Shown here one piece after another: positions 1-9,063 of a stretch of DNA of 64,000 nt. A model generated the notes under the pieces. The model saw nothing but the letters and a program-made list of their open reading frames with translations, was not told the DNA's origin and searched no databases. Source of the stretch: an uncultured Sphingomonadaceae bacterium (lineage in GTDB: Bacteria > Pseudomonadota > Alphaproteobacteria > Sphingomonadales > Sphingomonadaceae); NCBI GenBank assembly GCA_947497455.1, contig CANMGU010000002.1:838506-902505 (forward strand), written 5' to 3'. Numbering within the stretch: position 1 is the stretch's first letter; each line of letters opens with the position of its first letter. A program made the position numbers and the translations under genes.

Positions 1-1183
1 GAATGCTGAACAGTTCAAACGGGAAAGCCGCTCCGTAGGCACCCGATGTCATCGCAAAGCCATTGAGATCCGACTGCCACGCATGCTCGACCGCTGTTTT
101 GACGCCATTGGCATCGGTCACGGTAAAGTCGCCAGCGACCGTCAGCATGACCAAGGCGGTCATGGTGCAGATGACGATGGTATCGATAAATGTGCCCATC
201 ATTGCGAAGCGGCCCTGAGCCGCTGGGTCATTGGTTTGTGCCACAGCATGGGCAATCGGAGTGGAACCCTGGCCTGCCTCATTGGAGAACAGCCCACGTG
301 CCACACCAGCGCGAATGGCAATCATGATCATCGCGCCGAGGAAGCCGCCGGCAGCAGCGTCATAACCAAATGCGCCGGCAAAGATGCGGGAAAAGGTTTC
401 TGGAAGGTAAGGCAGATTAATCATCAAAGCGACGAAAGCCATGATCAGGTAAGCGCCTGCCATCCATGGAACGATCGTTTCAGCGACTTTACCGATGGAT
501 TTGATGCCGCCGATAATGACGGCGAAGACCGCTACAGCGGCAACCGCTCCGCCAATCCATTCTTCGACACCGAACAGTTCATTGGCGCTGTCGCCCAGAC
601 TATTGGCCTGAATACCATTGCCGGTGACCAGCGCTGAAAACAGAGCGCCAATACAGAAAAGCACCGCCAACCAGGTCCATTTCGGGCCGAGGCCAAGGGT
701 AATATAGGTCATGGGTCCGCCGCGATAGGTGCCGTCTTCGGCTTGTTCGCGGAAACGGATGGCCAAAGACCCCTCGGCAAAGGCGAGCGCCATGCCGAAC
801 AGGGCGGTGACCCACATCCAGAATATGGCACCGGGCCCGCCTAGCGTAATGGCAGTCGCAACGCCCGCCAGATTACCGGTTCCGACTTGCCCGGAAAGAG
901 CGGTGGACAAGGCAGCAAACGGCGATATCTCGCCTGCACCCTTACTCTCCGATTTCTTGAAAAGACCAGCGAGGGCCGGGAACAGGCGACGCAATGGATA
1001 GCCACGTAGACCGATCATGAAATAGATACCAGCCCCTAGCAAGATGATGACCATCGGCGGTATCGGCTGGCCAGCAATGGCAAGGACGGGTTCTCCGTTC
1101 CAGCTCCCGCCCCAGATAAAGTCCGATACATTAGTGACTGGCTGAATAGCCGCTTCAAACCCGGAAACTGGCGCTGTACTCAC
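1..1183 (-). CDS. Sodium:alanine symporter (AGCS family), partial
   Basis: Amino-acid carrier of the alanine/glycine:cation symporter family in the inner membrane. About 394 codons are present; the C-terminus lies outside the window. The reverse translation gives a long polytopic protein with family-type stretches such as SGQVGTGNLAGVA, GGPMTYI and FSNEAGQGSTPIAHA, the last being the characteristic AGCS signature near the substrate site. I place the start at GTG 1183 because GGGGAG lies seven bases upstream; no ATG is available there. The gene is divergent from the DUF2855 gene, so the 1184-1369 gap holds both promoters. Confidence 0.88.
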   Translation of the reverse strand, partial: MSTAPVSGFEAAIQPVTNVSDFIWGGSWNGEPVLAIAGQPIPPMVIILLGAGIYFMIGLRGYPLRRLFPALAGLFKKSESKGAGEISPFAALSTALSGQVGTGNLAGVATAITLGGPGAIFWMWVTALFGMALAFAEGSLAIRFREQAEDGTYRGGPMTYITLGLGPKWTWLAVLFCIGALFSALVTGNGIQANSLGDSANELFGVEEWIGGAVAAVAVFAVIIGGIKSIGKVAETIVPWMAGAYLIMAFVALMINLPYLPETFSRIFAGAFGYDAAAGGFLGAMIMIAIRAGVARGLFSNEAGQGSTPIAHAVAQTNDPAAQGRFAMMGTFIDTIVICTMTALVMLTVAGDFTVTDANGVKTAVEHAWQSDLNGFAMTSGAYGAAFPFELFSI

Positions 1184-1369
1184 TCAAATTCTCCCCGTTT
1201 CGCATGCTTTTGATGCTGAAATTTGCTGTGTAATTTAATTACAATCGCAACAGGATTAGCAGTCCCGCGGTTTTTCGCAAATGCTTTTGCCAAACCGGTG
1301 TGAAAGCCTATGATAAAGTTAGAAAATCAAAACCAATATCATGATTCTTTGACAGATGGAGCAGCACAC

Positions 1370-2449
1370 ATGAGTGACCAGACAAGCAGCCTATGGGTGA
1401 AAAGGGCCGATCTTCCAAAAAGTGAATGGCATGCCGGACCTGCCCCAACGCTTGGTGAGGGCCAGATTTTGCTCGAGATTGAGAAATATGCACTGACCGC
1501 GAACAACATCACTTATGCTGCGGTGGGTGATGGCTTTGGTTACTGGAACTTTTTTCCGACTGGTGATGAAGATTGGGGTATTGTCCCGGTTTGGGGCTTT
1601 GCCAAAGTGGCCGCTTCGCAAAATGCTGATATTACGGTTGGCGAGCGGGTTTATGGTTATCTGCCCATGGCCAGCCATCTTGTGGTGTCGCCGGGAAATG
1701 TGACCGACGCGGGATTTGTTGATCATGCCGAACATCGGCAGGGCCTGGCGATTATTTACAATCAATATCACCGTCTCGGAACGGGTGAAGGGCAGATGGA
1801 AGAGGAACGCGCGCTCTACCAGCCTTTGTTCACGACCAGTTTCCTGATCGAAGATATGATGCGCAAGTCGGAATGGTTTGGTGCCGAAGCCGTGCTGCTC
1901 ACCAGCGCATCATCCAAAACGGCGCTGGGTCTGGCAATGGTTGCCAAAAATCTGAGTCCCAATATCAAGCGTATTGGCCTGACTTCTGCGGGCAATAAGG
2001 CCTTTGTTGAAGAAACCGGGCTTTATGATGAAGTGCTAAGCTATGATGATCTACCAAGCGCGGATGCATCGCAAAACATCGTGTCGGTCGACTTTGCTGG
2101 CAACAGCACGCTGCTCTCTGCAATCCATGGCCATTGGGATGGTAATCTGAAATTCAGTTCCATGGTGGGTGCCACCCATTTTGAGGAACGTAAGGGTACT
2201 GGCGAGCTGAAAGGGCCTGAGCCTGTGCTGTTTTTTGCCCCAACCGCCGCTGAAACGCTGATGAAGGAAGTCGGTCCCGCGACCTTTCGGGCCAAAGTCG
2301 ACGAGCAATTTGCCGCCTTTGTTGACGGGGTTGCTAACCATCTGTCGGTCGAGCATCTTTCCGGACAGGATGCTTTGCAAAGCGCTTATCTTGAGATGCT
2401 GGCGAATCAGGTCGCGCCCAATCGCGGGTTGATCTGTACGCTGGGCTGA
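1370..2449 (+). CDS. DUF2855 family protein
   Basis: Conserved protein of unknown activity, 359 aa from the chosen ATG. The fold looks like a medium-chain reductase relative: an N-terminal GroES-like part (WGFAKVAASQ, VGERVYGYLP) and a middle part with a dinucleotide-fold-like region (AVLLTSASSKTALGLA). This resembles the DUF2855 family, which is quinone-reductase-like but without a proven substrate. A longer frame opens at ATG 1310, but those 20 codons read unlike protein and the internal ATG matches the usual family length. The ribosome site is weak (GGAG eight bases upstream). Confidence 0.75.
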   Translation: MSDQTSSLWVKRADLPKSEWHAGPAPTLGEGQILLEIEKYALTANNITYAAVGDGFGYWNFFPTGDEDWGIVPVWGFAKVAASQNADITVGERVYGYLPMASHLVVSPGNVTDAGFVDHAEHRQGLAIIYNQYHRLGTGEGQMEEERALYQPLFTTSFLIEDMMRKSEWFGAEAVLLTSASSKTALGLAMVAKNLSPNIKRIGLTSAGNKAFVEETGLYDEVLSYDDLPSADASQNIVSVDFAGNSTLLSAIHGHWDGNLKFSSMVGATHFEERKGTGELKGPEPVLFFAPTAAETLMKEVGPATFRAKVDEQFAAFVDGVANHLSVEHLSGQDALQSAYLEMLANQVAPNRGLICTLG

Positions 2450-2525
2450 GATTGAAAAAGCGTTGATTATCAACGAAGAACGGCGGATAATAGTCTGAAC
2501 AGGGTCGCGCCTGTTAGGGGACGAC

Positions 2526-4313
2526 ATGACTGAAACACCGGTTTCTGGCCCAAATCTGGCCCGCCACGCGCTATTTGATGGTGTGTCGGTGGCGGCGCTT
2601 GATGCGCTGGAATCGGTTTCCACACTTAAGCCCGTGTCCGGCGGAGAGAAACTGGTTGTGCAGGGTGATGATGCCGATGCGCTCTATTTTGTCGAATCCG
2701 GCCGGTTCCGCGTGGTCGTCAACAAGTTGCATATTGTCGCCCATATCGAAGCCGGAGAAGCGGTTGGCGAGCTGGCCTTCTTCGCGGGCGGAAAACGCAC
2801 GGCGGATGTAATCGCAACGCGCGATTCGGTTGTGCTGGAGGTCTCTCGCCGAGCGTTTGACGATATCGCCCGCGATCATCCCGAACTGACCCAGGCCATG
2901 CTGAAACTCGTTTCGGAGCGGCTCGCGGTCGCGACCACGCGCACCGCATCCGTGTCGGCCGGGACACCGCGTGTAATCGCCTTGCTACCTGCCGGAACCA
3001 GCCAATTGCCAGATGGTTTGCTGTCGCGACTGGCGGCGGCCTTTGAGGGGGTCGTGAAAGCCGAGACGCCCGTCATTGCCGTGGACCAGGGAACTAGCGA
3101 AGCCTCCGACGGAGCGGCCTATCAGGCGTGGCTTGCGGAACAGGAAGCCAAGGGCGCCTATGTCCTGATCGATGGTAGCGGATCGAGCGACTGGAGCGGG
3201 CAAGTTTGCCGCAATGCCGATGCGCTGGTGATGGTGGGGCGTCCGGGCAAGGCAGAGCCAGAAATCAACGCGACGGAGCAAACCGCGATGCGCTGGATTG
3301 CAGCATCGCAACGCACTCTTCTGCTGGTGCGGGAAAAAGCGGACAAGACAATCAGCAAGAGCGCGGATTGGATAGACCCGCGCGAACCGAAACTGCACCA
3401 TCATGTCGGGCTCGACAGTGATGCCGATTTCGCCAAGGTCGCGCGCTTCCTGACCGGTCGTGCAATCGGGCTGGTGCTTGCCGGCGGCGGCGCGCTTGGT
3501 TGTGCGCATCTGGGCGTGGTGCAGGCGCTGAGGGAGGCCAATATCCCAATCGACTTTATCGGCGGGGCCAGTGCCGGCGCGGCGATGGGCGGCGCGATTG
3601 CGCGAGGGATGACCGTCGAAGAGACGCTCGATCAGATGGAGGCGATGTTTATCAAGGCCAAGGCAATGCGGCGTCTGACCCTGCCGCTCTATTCGTTGCT
3701 CGATCCGACCGTTTTCGATGCCGAACTGCGACAGCGCTATGGAACCAAGGATATTGCCGACCAGCCGATTAATTTCTTTGGTGTTTCGACCAACCTGTCG
3801 ACCAACGGCCTGCATATCCATCGCCGCGGACCTTTATGGGAATGCGTTCGGGCATCGGGCTCCTTGCCGACTATTTTGCCGCCCTTTATCGATGGTGATG
3901 GCAATATCCTGGTTGATGGTGGCGTGCTCGACAATGTTCCGGTCAAGGTCATGCATGGCCTGAAAACTGGCCCCAATATCGTGGTGTCACTGGGAGACCC
4001 CGACGAGATTTGGCGAACCGATGTGGAATATGAGGATATCCGAGGCCGCTGGACCTTGATGAAAGACGTGTTGCTGCGCAAAAAGCGCGAAGCGGAATTT
4101 CCTTCCATCGTCGAGATCATGTCGCGCTCCATGGTGGTGGCGAGCCGGATGGCGTCGAAGGAAATGCTCGGCGATGAGGATATCTTGGTTAATCCGCCGA
4201 TCATCCCTGATATGCAAATACTCGACTGGCATTTGGGTCGTGAATTGGCTGAAATGGCCGCAGAATATATTACCAGCCAGGTGATCGAAAGTGCCGGGCT
4301 GAAGCATCTATAG
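2526..4313 (+). CDS. Patatin-like phospholipase with N-terminal cyclic-nucleotide-binding domain
   Basis: 595 aa, NTE/RssA-type serine esterase. Residues about 10-130 form a cNMP-binding domain (GEKLVVQGDDADALYF, then GEAVGELAFFAGGKRTADV). Residues about 310-500 are the patatin domain, with the oxyanion-hole GGGALG, the nucleophile elbow GGASAGA (Ser in GxSxG) and the catalytic Asp in LVDGGVLDN. The middle ~150 residues are poorly conserved linker. The expected role is membrane-lipid or lysophospholipid hydrolysis gated by a nucleotide or a fold remnant. GGGGAC precedes the ATG. It stands alone between DUF2855 and the GFA-like gene, all on the + strand. Confidence 0.9.
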   Translation: MTETPVSGPNLARHALFDGVSVAALDALESVSTLKPVSGGEKLVVQGDDADALYFVESGRFRVVVNKLHIVAHIEAGEAVGELAFFAGGKRTADVIATRDSVVLEVSRRAFDDIARDHPELTQAMLKLVSERLAVATTRTASVSAGTPRVIALLPAGTSQLPDGLLSRLAAAFEGVVKAETPVIAVDQGTSEASDGAAYQAWLAEQEAKGAYVLIDGSGSSDWSGQVCRNADALVMVGRPGKAEPEINATEQTAMRWIAASQRTLLLVREKADKTISKSADWIDPREPKLHHHVGLDSDADFAKVARFLTGRAIGLVLAGGGALGCAHLGVVQALREANIPIDFIGGASAGAAMGGAIARGMTVEETLDQMEAMFIKAKAMRRLTLPLYSLLDPTVFDAELRQRYGTKDIADQPINFFGVSTNLSTNGLHIHRRGPLWECVRASGSLPTILPPFIDGDGNILVDGGVLDNVPVKVMHGLKTGPNIVVSLGDPDEIWRTDVEYEDIRGRWTLMKDVLLRKKREAEFPSIVEIMSRSMVVASRMASKEMLGDEDILVNPPIIPDMQILDWHLGRELAEMAAEYITSQVIESAGLKHL

Positions 4314-4351
4314 GCAGGTAAGCCGCGAACCGGCTGTGCCCTAAAGCAGGA

Positions 4352-5017
4352 ATGAAGCGCATGACCTCCACCGCCAATCCCCCGCAAACTCTTGATTTTC
4401 AATGTCAATGTGGTGCCGTAGAAGGCGTCGTGCACGAATCCGCCCCGCCAAGCGGTCGGCGCCTTGTCTGCCATTGCAATGACTGCCAGGCTTTTGCCCA
4501 TTATCTGGGCAAGGAAAAACAGATGCTGGATGATCATGCCGGCACCCATGTCTATCAGATGGATTCGTCGAAATTTGAAATCTCCAAAGGGCAAGATAAG
4601 CTCGCCTGCGTCACCGTGACCGGCGGACCGCTGCTGCGCTGGTATTGCGCGACATGCAAAACACCGATTGCCAATACGCTCAGCTCCACGCGCTTCCCGT
4701 TTCTTTCGCTGATCCTGTCTGGCTTTGATCAGGAGAAAACCAACGCCGTGTTGGGATCAAGTGTCGAGCATGTCGCGATACCATCCGGCGTTGGCGATCT
4801 GGGCAAGGTCAAGACAGCAGGAATGGCAAGCATGTTGTGGCAGTTGCTGGTCCGCGTGATCAAGGCACGGTTCAACCCGGAGTTGAAAAAATCACCCCTC
4901 TTTGATGATATCACGGGCGAACCCCTGGCAAAGCCAATAAAGCTGGAGCCTGCCGAACGGCTCATGATTGACGAAAAGGCGGATATTTACCGCGAGGTTT
5001 TGGCGGAGGTGAAGTAA
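4352..5017 (+). CDS. DUF6151/GFA-like zinc-binding protein
   Basis: 221 aa. Cysteine pairs CQCGAV, CHCNDCQ and YCATCKTP near residues 18-110 match the zinc-ligand arrangement of the glutathione-dependent formaldehyde-activating (GFA/CENP-V) fold; the C-terminal half fits the DUF6151 subgroup. No enzymatic function is established. AGGA abuts ATG 4352 too closely, so translation may start at the in-frame ATG 4361, where the spacing is better. It lies 38 bases behind the patatin gene and could share its transcript. Confidence 0.72.
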   Translation: MKRMTSTANPPQTLDFQCQCGAVEGVVHESAPPSGRRLVCHCNDCQAFAHYLGKEKQMLDDHAGTHVYQMDSSKFEISKGQDKLACVTVTGGPLLRWYCATCKTPIANTLSSTRFPFLSLILSGFDQEKTNAVLGSSVEHVAIPSGVGDLGKVKTAGMASMLWQLLVRVIKARFNPELKKSPLFDDITGEPLAKPIKLEPAERLMIDEKADIYREVLAEVK

Positions 5018-5214
5018 GCGGCGAGGCCGGTTGGTTAGAACCTAAGGATAGGAGTAAACCGTTTGCAGGCACTTTCGTCCCATTGAGGTTGATCGAACCC
5101 AGCTCTCGTGTCCGCATTTGTCGGTATGTTGCGCCCGAGCACAGATTGTAGTAAAGTTTCCTGCAATAATAAAAACAATAGTGGGTCGCGCTGCAAAGAA
5201 TAGAGGAGCGCACT

Positions 5215-5805
5215 ATGACCACAGGCAATCGGTATCCAAAATCAGTCATGCTGGTTTGCGCGTTGTTGGCAAGTTGTACCAGTACATTTGTTCCGATCCC
5301 ACCTCCACCGAATGATTCCCCTCCTATTGTAAAAATAAGCAATTTTTCTCCAGGTGGAGCGACCAACATCGATAAAGAGTCAGTAAGTTCTGCGGACGGC
5401 TTATCCGCGCAGGTAACAGTTTCCAATAAGAAAAAATGCGACCCGCCGGTCGTGATGATAATGGCAGGAGCGTCAAATCCTGCTGGCGGCGTTCAAGAAT
5501 TGGAAGTAACTACCATAATGTTACCTGGCTCAAATCCAGATTTAATCGCAACGACAACGTCTTCACCAAATGTCTCAGGGCAAGTACCAACATCTCTGAG
5601 TATATTTGGACATAACGATGCCCCCGGCCCAGACGCAGGTAATGAGCCGATATTTCTTAAGTTTGATGGCGGGCCTCTTGGGTGCATACGAAGCGGACAA
5701 TTCCTTGTCACGGCAACCGCAAGAAATTTCAATAATCAAACAACCACATTGACAGAAACAGTGAGCTTTGAGCTGACTGACAATGGTTGTGGCTGTGTCT
5801 CATAA
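5215..5805 (+). CDS. Orphan lipoprotein
   Basis: 196 aa. The N-terminus has a short hydrophobic segment ending in LLASC, a lipobox with Cys21 as the lipidation site, followed by a proline-rich stretch. The rest is Ser/Thr/Asn-rich and beta-like with a closing NGCGCVS. I do not recognise a family. AGAGGAG six bases before the ATG supports the start. Base composition is visibly more AT-rich than the flanking genes, as is the next gene, suggesting acquired or fast-evolving DNA. A rho-independent terminator follows at 5849. Confidence 0.7.
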   Translation: MTTGNRYPKSVMLVCALLASCTSTFVPIPPPPNDSPPIVKISNFSPGGATNIDKESVSSADGLSAQVTVSNKKKCDPPVVMIMAGASNPAGGVQELEVTTIMLPGSNPDLIATTTSSPNVSGQVPTSLSIFGHNDAPGPDAGNEPIFLKFDGGPLGCIRSGQFLVTATARNFNNQTTTLTETVSFELTDNGCGCVS

Positions 5806-5848
5806 TTCTCACGGTAGGCACAAACCAAAATCGAAAGATGAGGCATCG

Positions 5849-5884
5849 CCCCGCTGCGTTCATTCGTGGCGGGGTTTTGTTTTG
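5849..5884 (+). terminator. Rho-independent terminator after the orphan lipoprotein
   Basis: CCCCGC (5849-5854) pairs with GCGGGG (5869-5874). The stem extends by two wobble and two Watson-Crick pairs and is followed by TTTTGTTTT. It ends the 5215-5805 transcript. Confidence 0.8.
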
Positions 5885-6019
5885 TGCGGTGTGCCTAGTG
5901 CCCGCTTTGGGCGCAAAAGCGGACATTGGAAACGTACGGCAACAAAGCTTTCCTTCATCGGCAAAGATGCGCCATTCGCGTAAACGAAGAAATTTTGCGG
6001 AGCTTCGGATAACCACACC

Positions 6020-7186
6020 TTACTGCTGGCGTACCCAAGCGGTACCATTTGACAATCGCCATTTCAGTTGACCTGGTAAACTGATTGAGTTCGGATTTTT
6101 CTTGTCAACAAAGATTGTTCCACTTCGATTCCAAGCGGCTTGGCCAAAGGTCTGTCCCGGTTTTCTTCCGGGCATCTTTGCAGCAAACTCAAATCCGCCA
6201 TTGGCCCAGACTAGCCAAGTGGCGCCATTTGACCCAGCAAGCCGCCAGCCATGCAATATTTCCATGCCGTTTTCATAACCGTAATAGCGCATGCGTTCAT
6301 TGGTATTGCCGATGTAGGCGGATACGGTACGATCAGATCGCAAGCGGAATGTGATTGAGCCGCCATATTGACGGTTGACCCAAGTGCCCAAGACGGGCGC
6401 CCAAGCTCTACATTCACTTGCATTCATCGGATTAAGTCGACCATCAACTCGCTCGCAGGGATCAAGTTCAACTTGCTCGGCAGCTGGTTCGCCGCCAATA
6501 TCATCAAGCTCGATTACCTCACCGCCACTGTCTGAATCGCCTGAGTTGTTCTTGATCTTGCATTTTTTCCGGGGGTAGCTCTTGGCTATCAGATAGAAAT
6601 TTCGCGCTCTGTCATATTCATAGAACGCACTTTCGGAATCAATTTTACTGTGGGAGCCAGCAAGTTTTGCAGCTTGCCAGCGCTTTTTAAATTCAGGGAT
6701 AAGGTTTTTGATCCGTTCCAATAGCTTGTCGGCTTTTTCATTCTCACATTGCTGCCTCAAAGATTCGATACGCGAGCGCAAGCTTCCCACATCATGGGCG
6801 TCACGGATCGCAATGATATATTTATCCGTGATCTGCTGTGCAGCGTTGATATCAGCGAAGCGCCCGGCCGCGTATTGCTCTCTTTCTTTGCTTGGATAAG
6901 AGCGGTCAGGAGAATATAACTCGGCTTGCTTTTTCAAAGTTTCTCGATTTTCAACTAACTCATCATATAATTTTTCATACACCCCGAGATTGATACCCTC
7001 AATCGAAGCAGCAGTACGCTGGTCAAATTCTTTCCTCACACGCCTCACAGCCGGCCCCTCGTTGACCGCTTTTTCTTTAACTGCTTTTTTCGATTGTGCA
7101 TGGGCGGCAGATTGTCCCAATTCAAAGGAAAACGGAACCGTCGTCAAGAGAACTCCGGTCATCAAAACTGATAAATATCTAAACAT
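6020..7186 (-). CDS. Secreted hypothetical protein
   Basis: 388 aa from ATG 7186, chosen because GGGAGG lies seven bases upstream and a signal peptide follows directly (MFRYLSVLMTG ... AAHAQS). A longer frame reaches 7342, but its extra 52 codons read as non-coding. Residues ~35-230 are charged and helical, with possible coiled coil. The C-terminal ~130 residues contain a compact module (SECRAWAPVLGTWVNRQYGG, AWNRSGTIFVD) that resembles small ligand-binding or lipocalin-like domains only in general character. Function unknown. Convergent with the upstream lipoprotein gene. Confidence 0.68.
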   Translation of the reverse strand: MFRYLSVLMTGVLLTTVPFSFELGQSAAHAQSKKAVKEKAVNEGPAVRRVRKEFDQRTAASIEGINLGVYEKLYDELVENRETLKKQAELYSPDRSYPSKEREQYAAGRFADINAAQQITDKYIIAIRDAHDVGSLRSRIESLRQQCENEKADKLLERIKNLIPEFKKRWQAAKLAGSHSKIDSESAFYEYDRARNFYLIAKSYPRKKCKIKNNSGDSDSGGEVIELDDIGGEPAAEQVELDPCERVDGRLNPMNASECRAWAPVLGTWVNRQYGGSITFRLRSDRTVSAYIGNTNERMRYYGYENGMEILHGWRLAGSNGATWLVWANGGFEFAAKMPGRKPGQTFGQAAWNRSGTIFVDKKNPNSISLPGQLKWRLSNGTAWVRQQ

Positions 7187-7429
7187 GATTTGCCTCCCTT
7201 TGCTGAAGCTATGGCGACCGCTTCCACGGGTCGACCGTCGCAATAGTGATGGATAGAGCATGATTTTAGAATGTCGGCTGTGTGACACATCACATTGTCT
7301 CGAAAATTCGTTTTGGAAACGGCACACTCTAGACATTTGCAATTTCTCTTAATGTCCGCTTTCGGGATAAAACTGCCACCAGTTCCTACACTACCAAATT
7401 TTCTATAGTAACCAAATAGGTAAAAACAG

Positions 7430-7458
7430 TTGACAGCGTCACGCTATTTAGGTACATA
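7430..7458 (+). promoter_or_regulatory. Predicted sigma-70-like promoter of the GTA cluster
   Basis: A perfect -35 TTGACA (7430-7435) is separated by 17 bases from TACATA (7453-7458). The predicted start near 7465 lies just before the folded leader and 125 bases before the first ORF. It is the best housekeeping-type promoter match I see upstream of the cluster; usage is inferred. Confidence 0.6.
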
Positions 7459-7484
7459 ACAGGAACATCGAAAAATTGTGATTC

Positions 7485-7547
7485 GGGCCCTGCGGCTCTG
7501 AAGCCTGCCGGCCCAATCGGGCTGAAGTTGTTTCAGAGCACGGGCCC
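7485..7547 (+). promoter_or_regulatory. Structured 5' leader of the GTA transcript
   Basis: GGGCCC (7485-7490) pairs with GGGCCC (7542-7547), and CTCTGAA (7496-7502) with TTCAGAG (7532-7538). An internal hairpin GCCC-AATC-GGGC sits at 7511-7522. The arms lie between the predicted promoter and the first ORF, so the RNA would fold into a long two-part stem capped by a small hairpin. A short TTT after the last arm makes an attenuator possible. Confidence 0.5.
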
Positions 7548-7591
7548 TTTGTAATGCCCGCGCCATTGGCGATGCAGGCATGAGGATAGAT

Positions 7592-7714
7592 ATGGCTGAA
7601 ACAAATGAAGACCCGAATAATCGCTTTGATCCCCGCGTAGATCATAAGGTGGCAAAAACGACCGCACGCATCCTTGATGCGGGAAAACGAAACGGTGCAG
7701 TTCAAGGATCGTAA
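7592..7714 (+). CDS. 40-codon ORF at the head of the GTA cluster
   Basis: A 40-aa hydrophilic peptide opening with ATG 7592, preceded by a good AGGA Shine-Dalgarno. It ends five bases before the proposed terminase start. Its place is that of g1 (small terminase) in Rhodobacter GTA, but it is far shorter than the ~100 residues expected and I see no helix-turn-helix. It could be a leader peptide, a truncated g1 or a lineage-specific protein. Coding status rests on RBS, position and the tight junction to terminase. Confidence 0.42.
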   Translation: MAETNEDPNNRFDPRVDHKVAKTTARILDAGKRNGAVQGS

Positions 7715-7718
7715 TATA

Positions 7719-9029
7719 TTGAAGGCAGCTGAAATTGGTGCACTGGAAGACGACGACCGTGCGCTTTGTCTCAGCCTTATGGGCCGGAAAGCTTGCCAGC
7801 AATATGAGACCAGCTGGCACTATTGGGCGCGGGATGAACAATTGGCACCTGCTGGCAATTGGACCGTGTGGATGATTATGGCCGGGCGCGGTTTTGGCAA
7901 GACCCGTGCCGGTGCGGAATGGGTGCGTGAGATTGCCGAGGCCGATGGCAGCGCACGCTTTGCTCTGGTCGGTGCGAATTTTGGTGAGGCGCGGATGGTG
8001 ATGGTCGAGGGAGAGAGCGGCCTATTGTCGATCGCGCCAGCGAAAAACCGACCGCTTTGGGAACCGTCGTTGAAACGCTTGCGCTGGTCGAACGGCGCTG
8101 AGGCTTATCTCTATTCGGCGGCGGAACCGGAAGGCCTGCGCGGGCCACAGCACAGTCATTCATGGTGCGACGAAATCGCCAAATGGACCAACAATGCCGG
8201 ACAGGCGCAAGCGGCCTGGGATAATCTGAAAATGGGTTTGCGGCTCGGCCGCGCACCCAAAATCGCGGCGACAACGACACCAAGACCGGTTCCGCTGGTG
8301 CGGGCACTGGTCAAGGACAGCGGTACTGTCATTACCCGCGGCACCACGCAGGATAATGTCGCCAACTTACCCGGAGCGTACATAAAAGTGATGGAGGCGG
8401 ATTATGGCGGCACCCGGCTAGGACGGCAGGAGTTAGGCGGAGAATTGATCGAGGAACTGGAAGGCGCTTTGTGGACACGGGCGATGCTGGAAGAGTGCAG
8501 GATGGAACCCGAAGATACTGGCCAAAGGATACGCGTGGTTATCGGTGTCGACCCGCCTGCCTCACAATATGGTGACGCTTGCGGAATCATTGTGGCTGCC
8601 CTGCGTGCAGGCAATAAAGCCACCATTCTCGCCGACCAAAGTGTTGAGAAGGCCAGCCCAGAAACATGGGCAAGAGCAGTCGCGGATGCGGCCCGGACGT
8701 GGGACGCTGACCGGGTGATTGCCGAAGCCAATCAGGGTGGAGAGATGGTCAGATCGGTGCTCCAGGCAGCCGATATTTCTCTTCCGGTTCGGTTGGTGCA
8801 CGCATCGCGAGGCAAAGTCGCTCGGGCGGAACCGGTGGCGGCGCTTTATGAAGCGAGGCGGGTGTTCCATGCAGCCACCTTTCCGCGCCTGGAGGATGAG
8901 CTGTGCGGTCTGCTGATTGGCGGCGGCTATGAAGGTCCCGGCCGATCGCCAGACCGTGCTGACGCGCTGGTCTATGCGCTGACCGAATTGATGCTGCGGA
9001 AAAAGCGGCAGCCGCGGGTGCGGATTTAG
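7719..9029 (+). CDS. GTA large terminase (gp2)
   Basis: DNA-packaging motor, about 436 aa. The ATPase has Walker A GRGFGKT (residues ~56-62) in WMIMAGRGFGKTRAGAEW and a Walker B-like WCDEIAKW. The C-terminal RNase H-like nuclease carries VIGVDPPAS and ends with DRADALVYALTEL. I prefer TTG 7719 as start because AAGGA precedes it and the 40-codon ORF has just ended; ATG 7677 is in frame but overlaps that ORF and has no ribosome site. In GTAs this enzyme packages random host DNA by headful filling. Confidence 0.92.
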   Translation: MKAAEIGALEDDDRALCLSLMGRKACQQYETSWHYWARDEQLAPAGNWTVWMIMAGRGFGKTRAGAEWVREIAEADGSARFALVGANFGEARMVMVEGESGLLSIAPAKNRPLWEPSLKRLRWSNGAEAYLYSAAEPEGLRGPQHSHSWCDEIAKWTNNAGQAQAAWDNLKMGLRLGRAPKIAATTTPRPVPLVRALVKDSGTVITRGTTQDNVANLPGAYIKVMEADYGGTRLGRQELGGELIEELEGALWTRAMLEECRMEPEDTGQRIRVVIGVDPPASQYGDACGIIVAALRAGNKATILADQSVEKASPETWARAVADAARTWDADRVIAEANQGGEMVRSVLQAADISLPVRLVHASRGKVARAEPVAALYEARRVFHAATFPRLEDELCGLLIGGGYEGPGRSPDRADALVYALTELMLRKKRQPRVRI

Positions 9030-9063
9030 AAGCCGCCCGAGGTTCAATGAAAAGGGAAATAGA

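Noticed and set aside
83..637. Plus-strand ORF opposite the symporter
   Set aside because: Low-complexity His/Asp-rich translation; the real gene is on the minus strand and spans the region.
1310..1369. Upstream start of the DUF2855 protein
   Set aside because: Twenty extra residues read unlike protein; the internal ATG at 1370 matches family length.
7592..7714. True small terminase gp1
   Set aside because: Only 40 residues, no helix-turn-helix; reported as an unassigned ORF instead.
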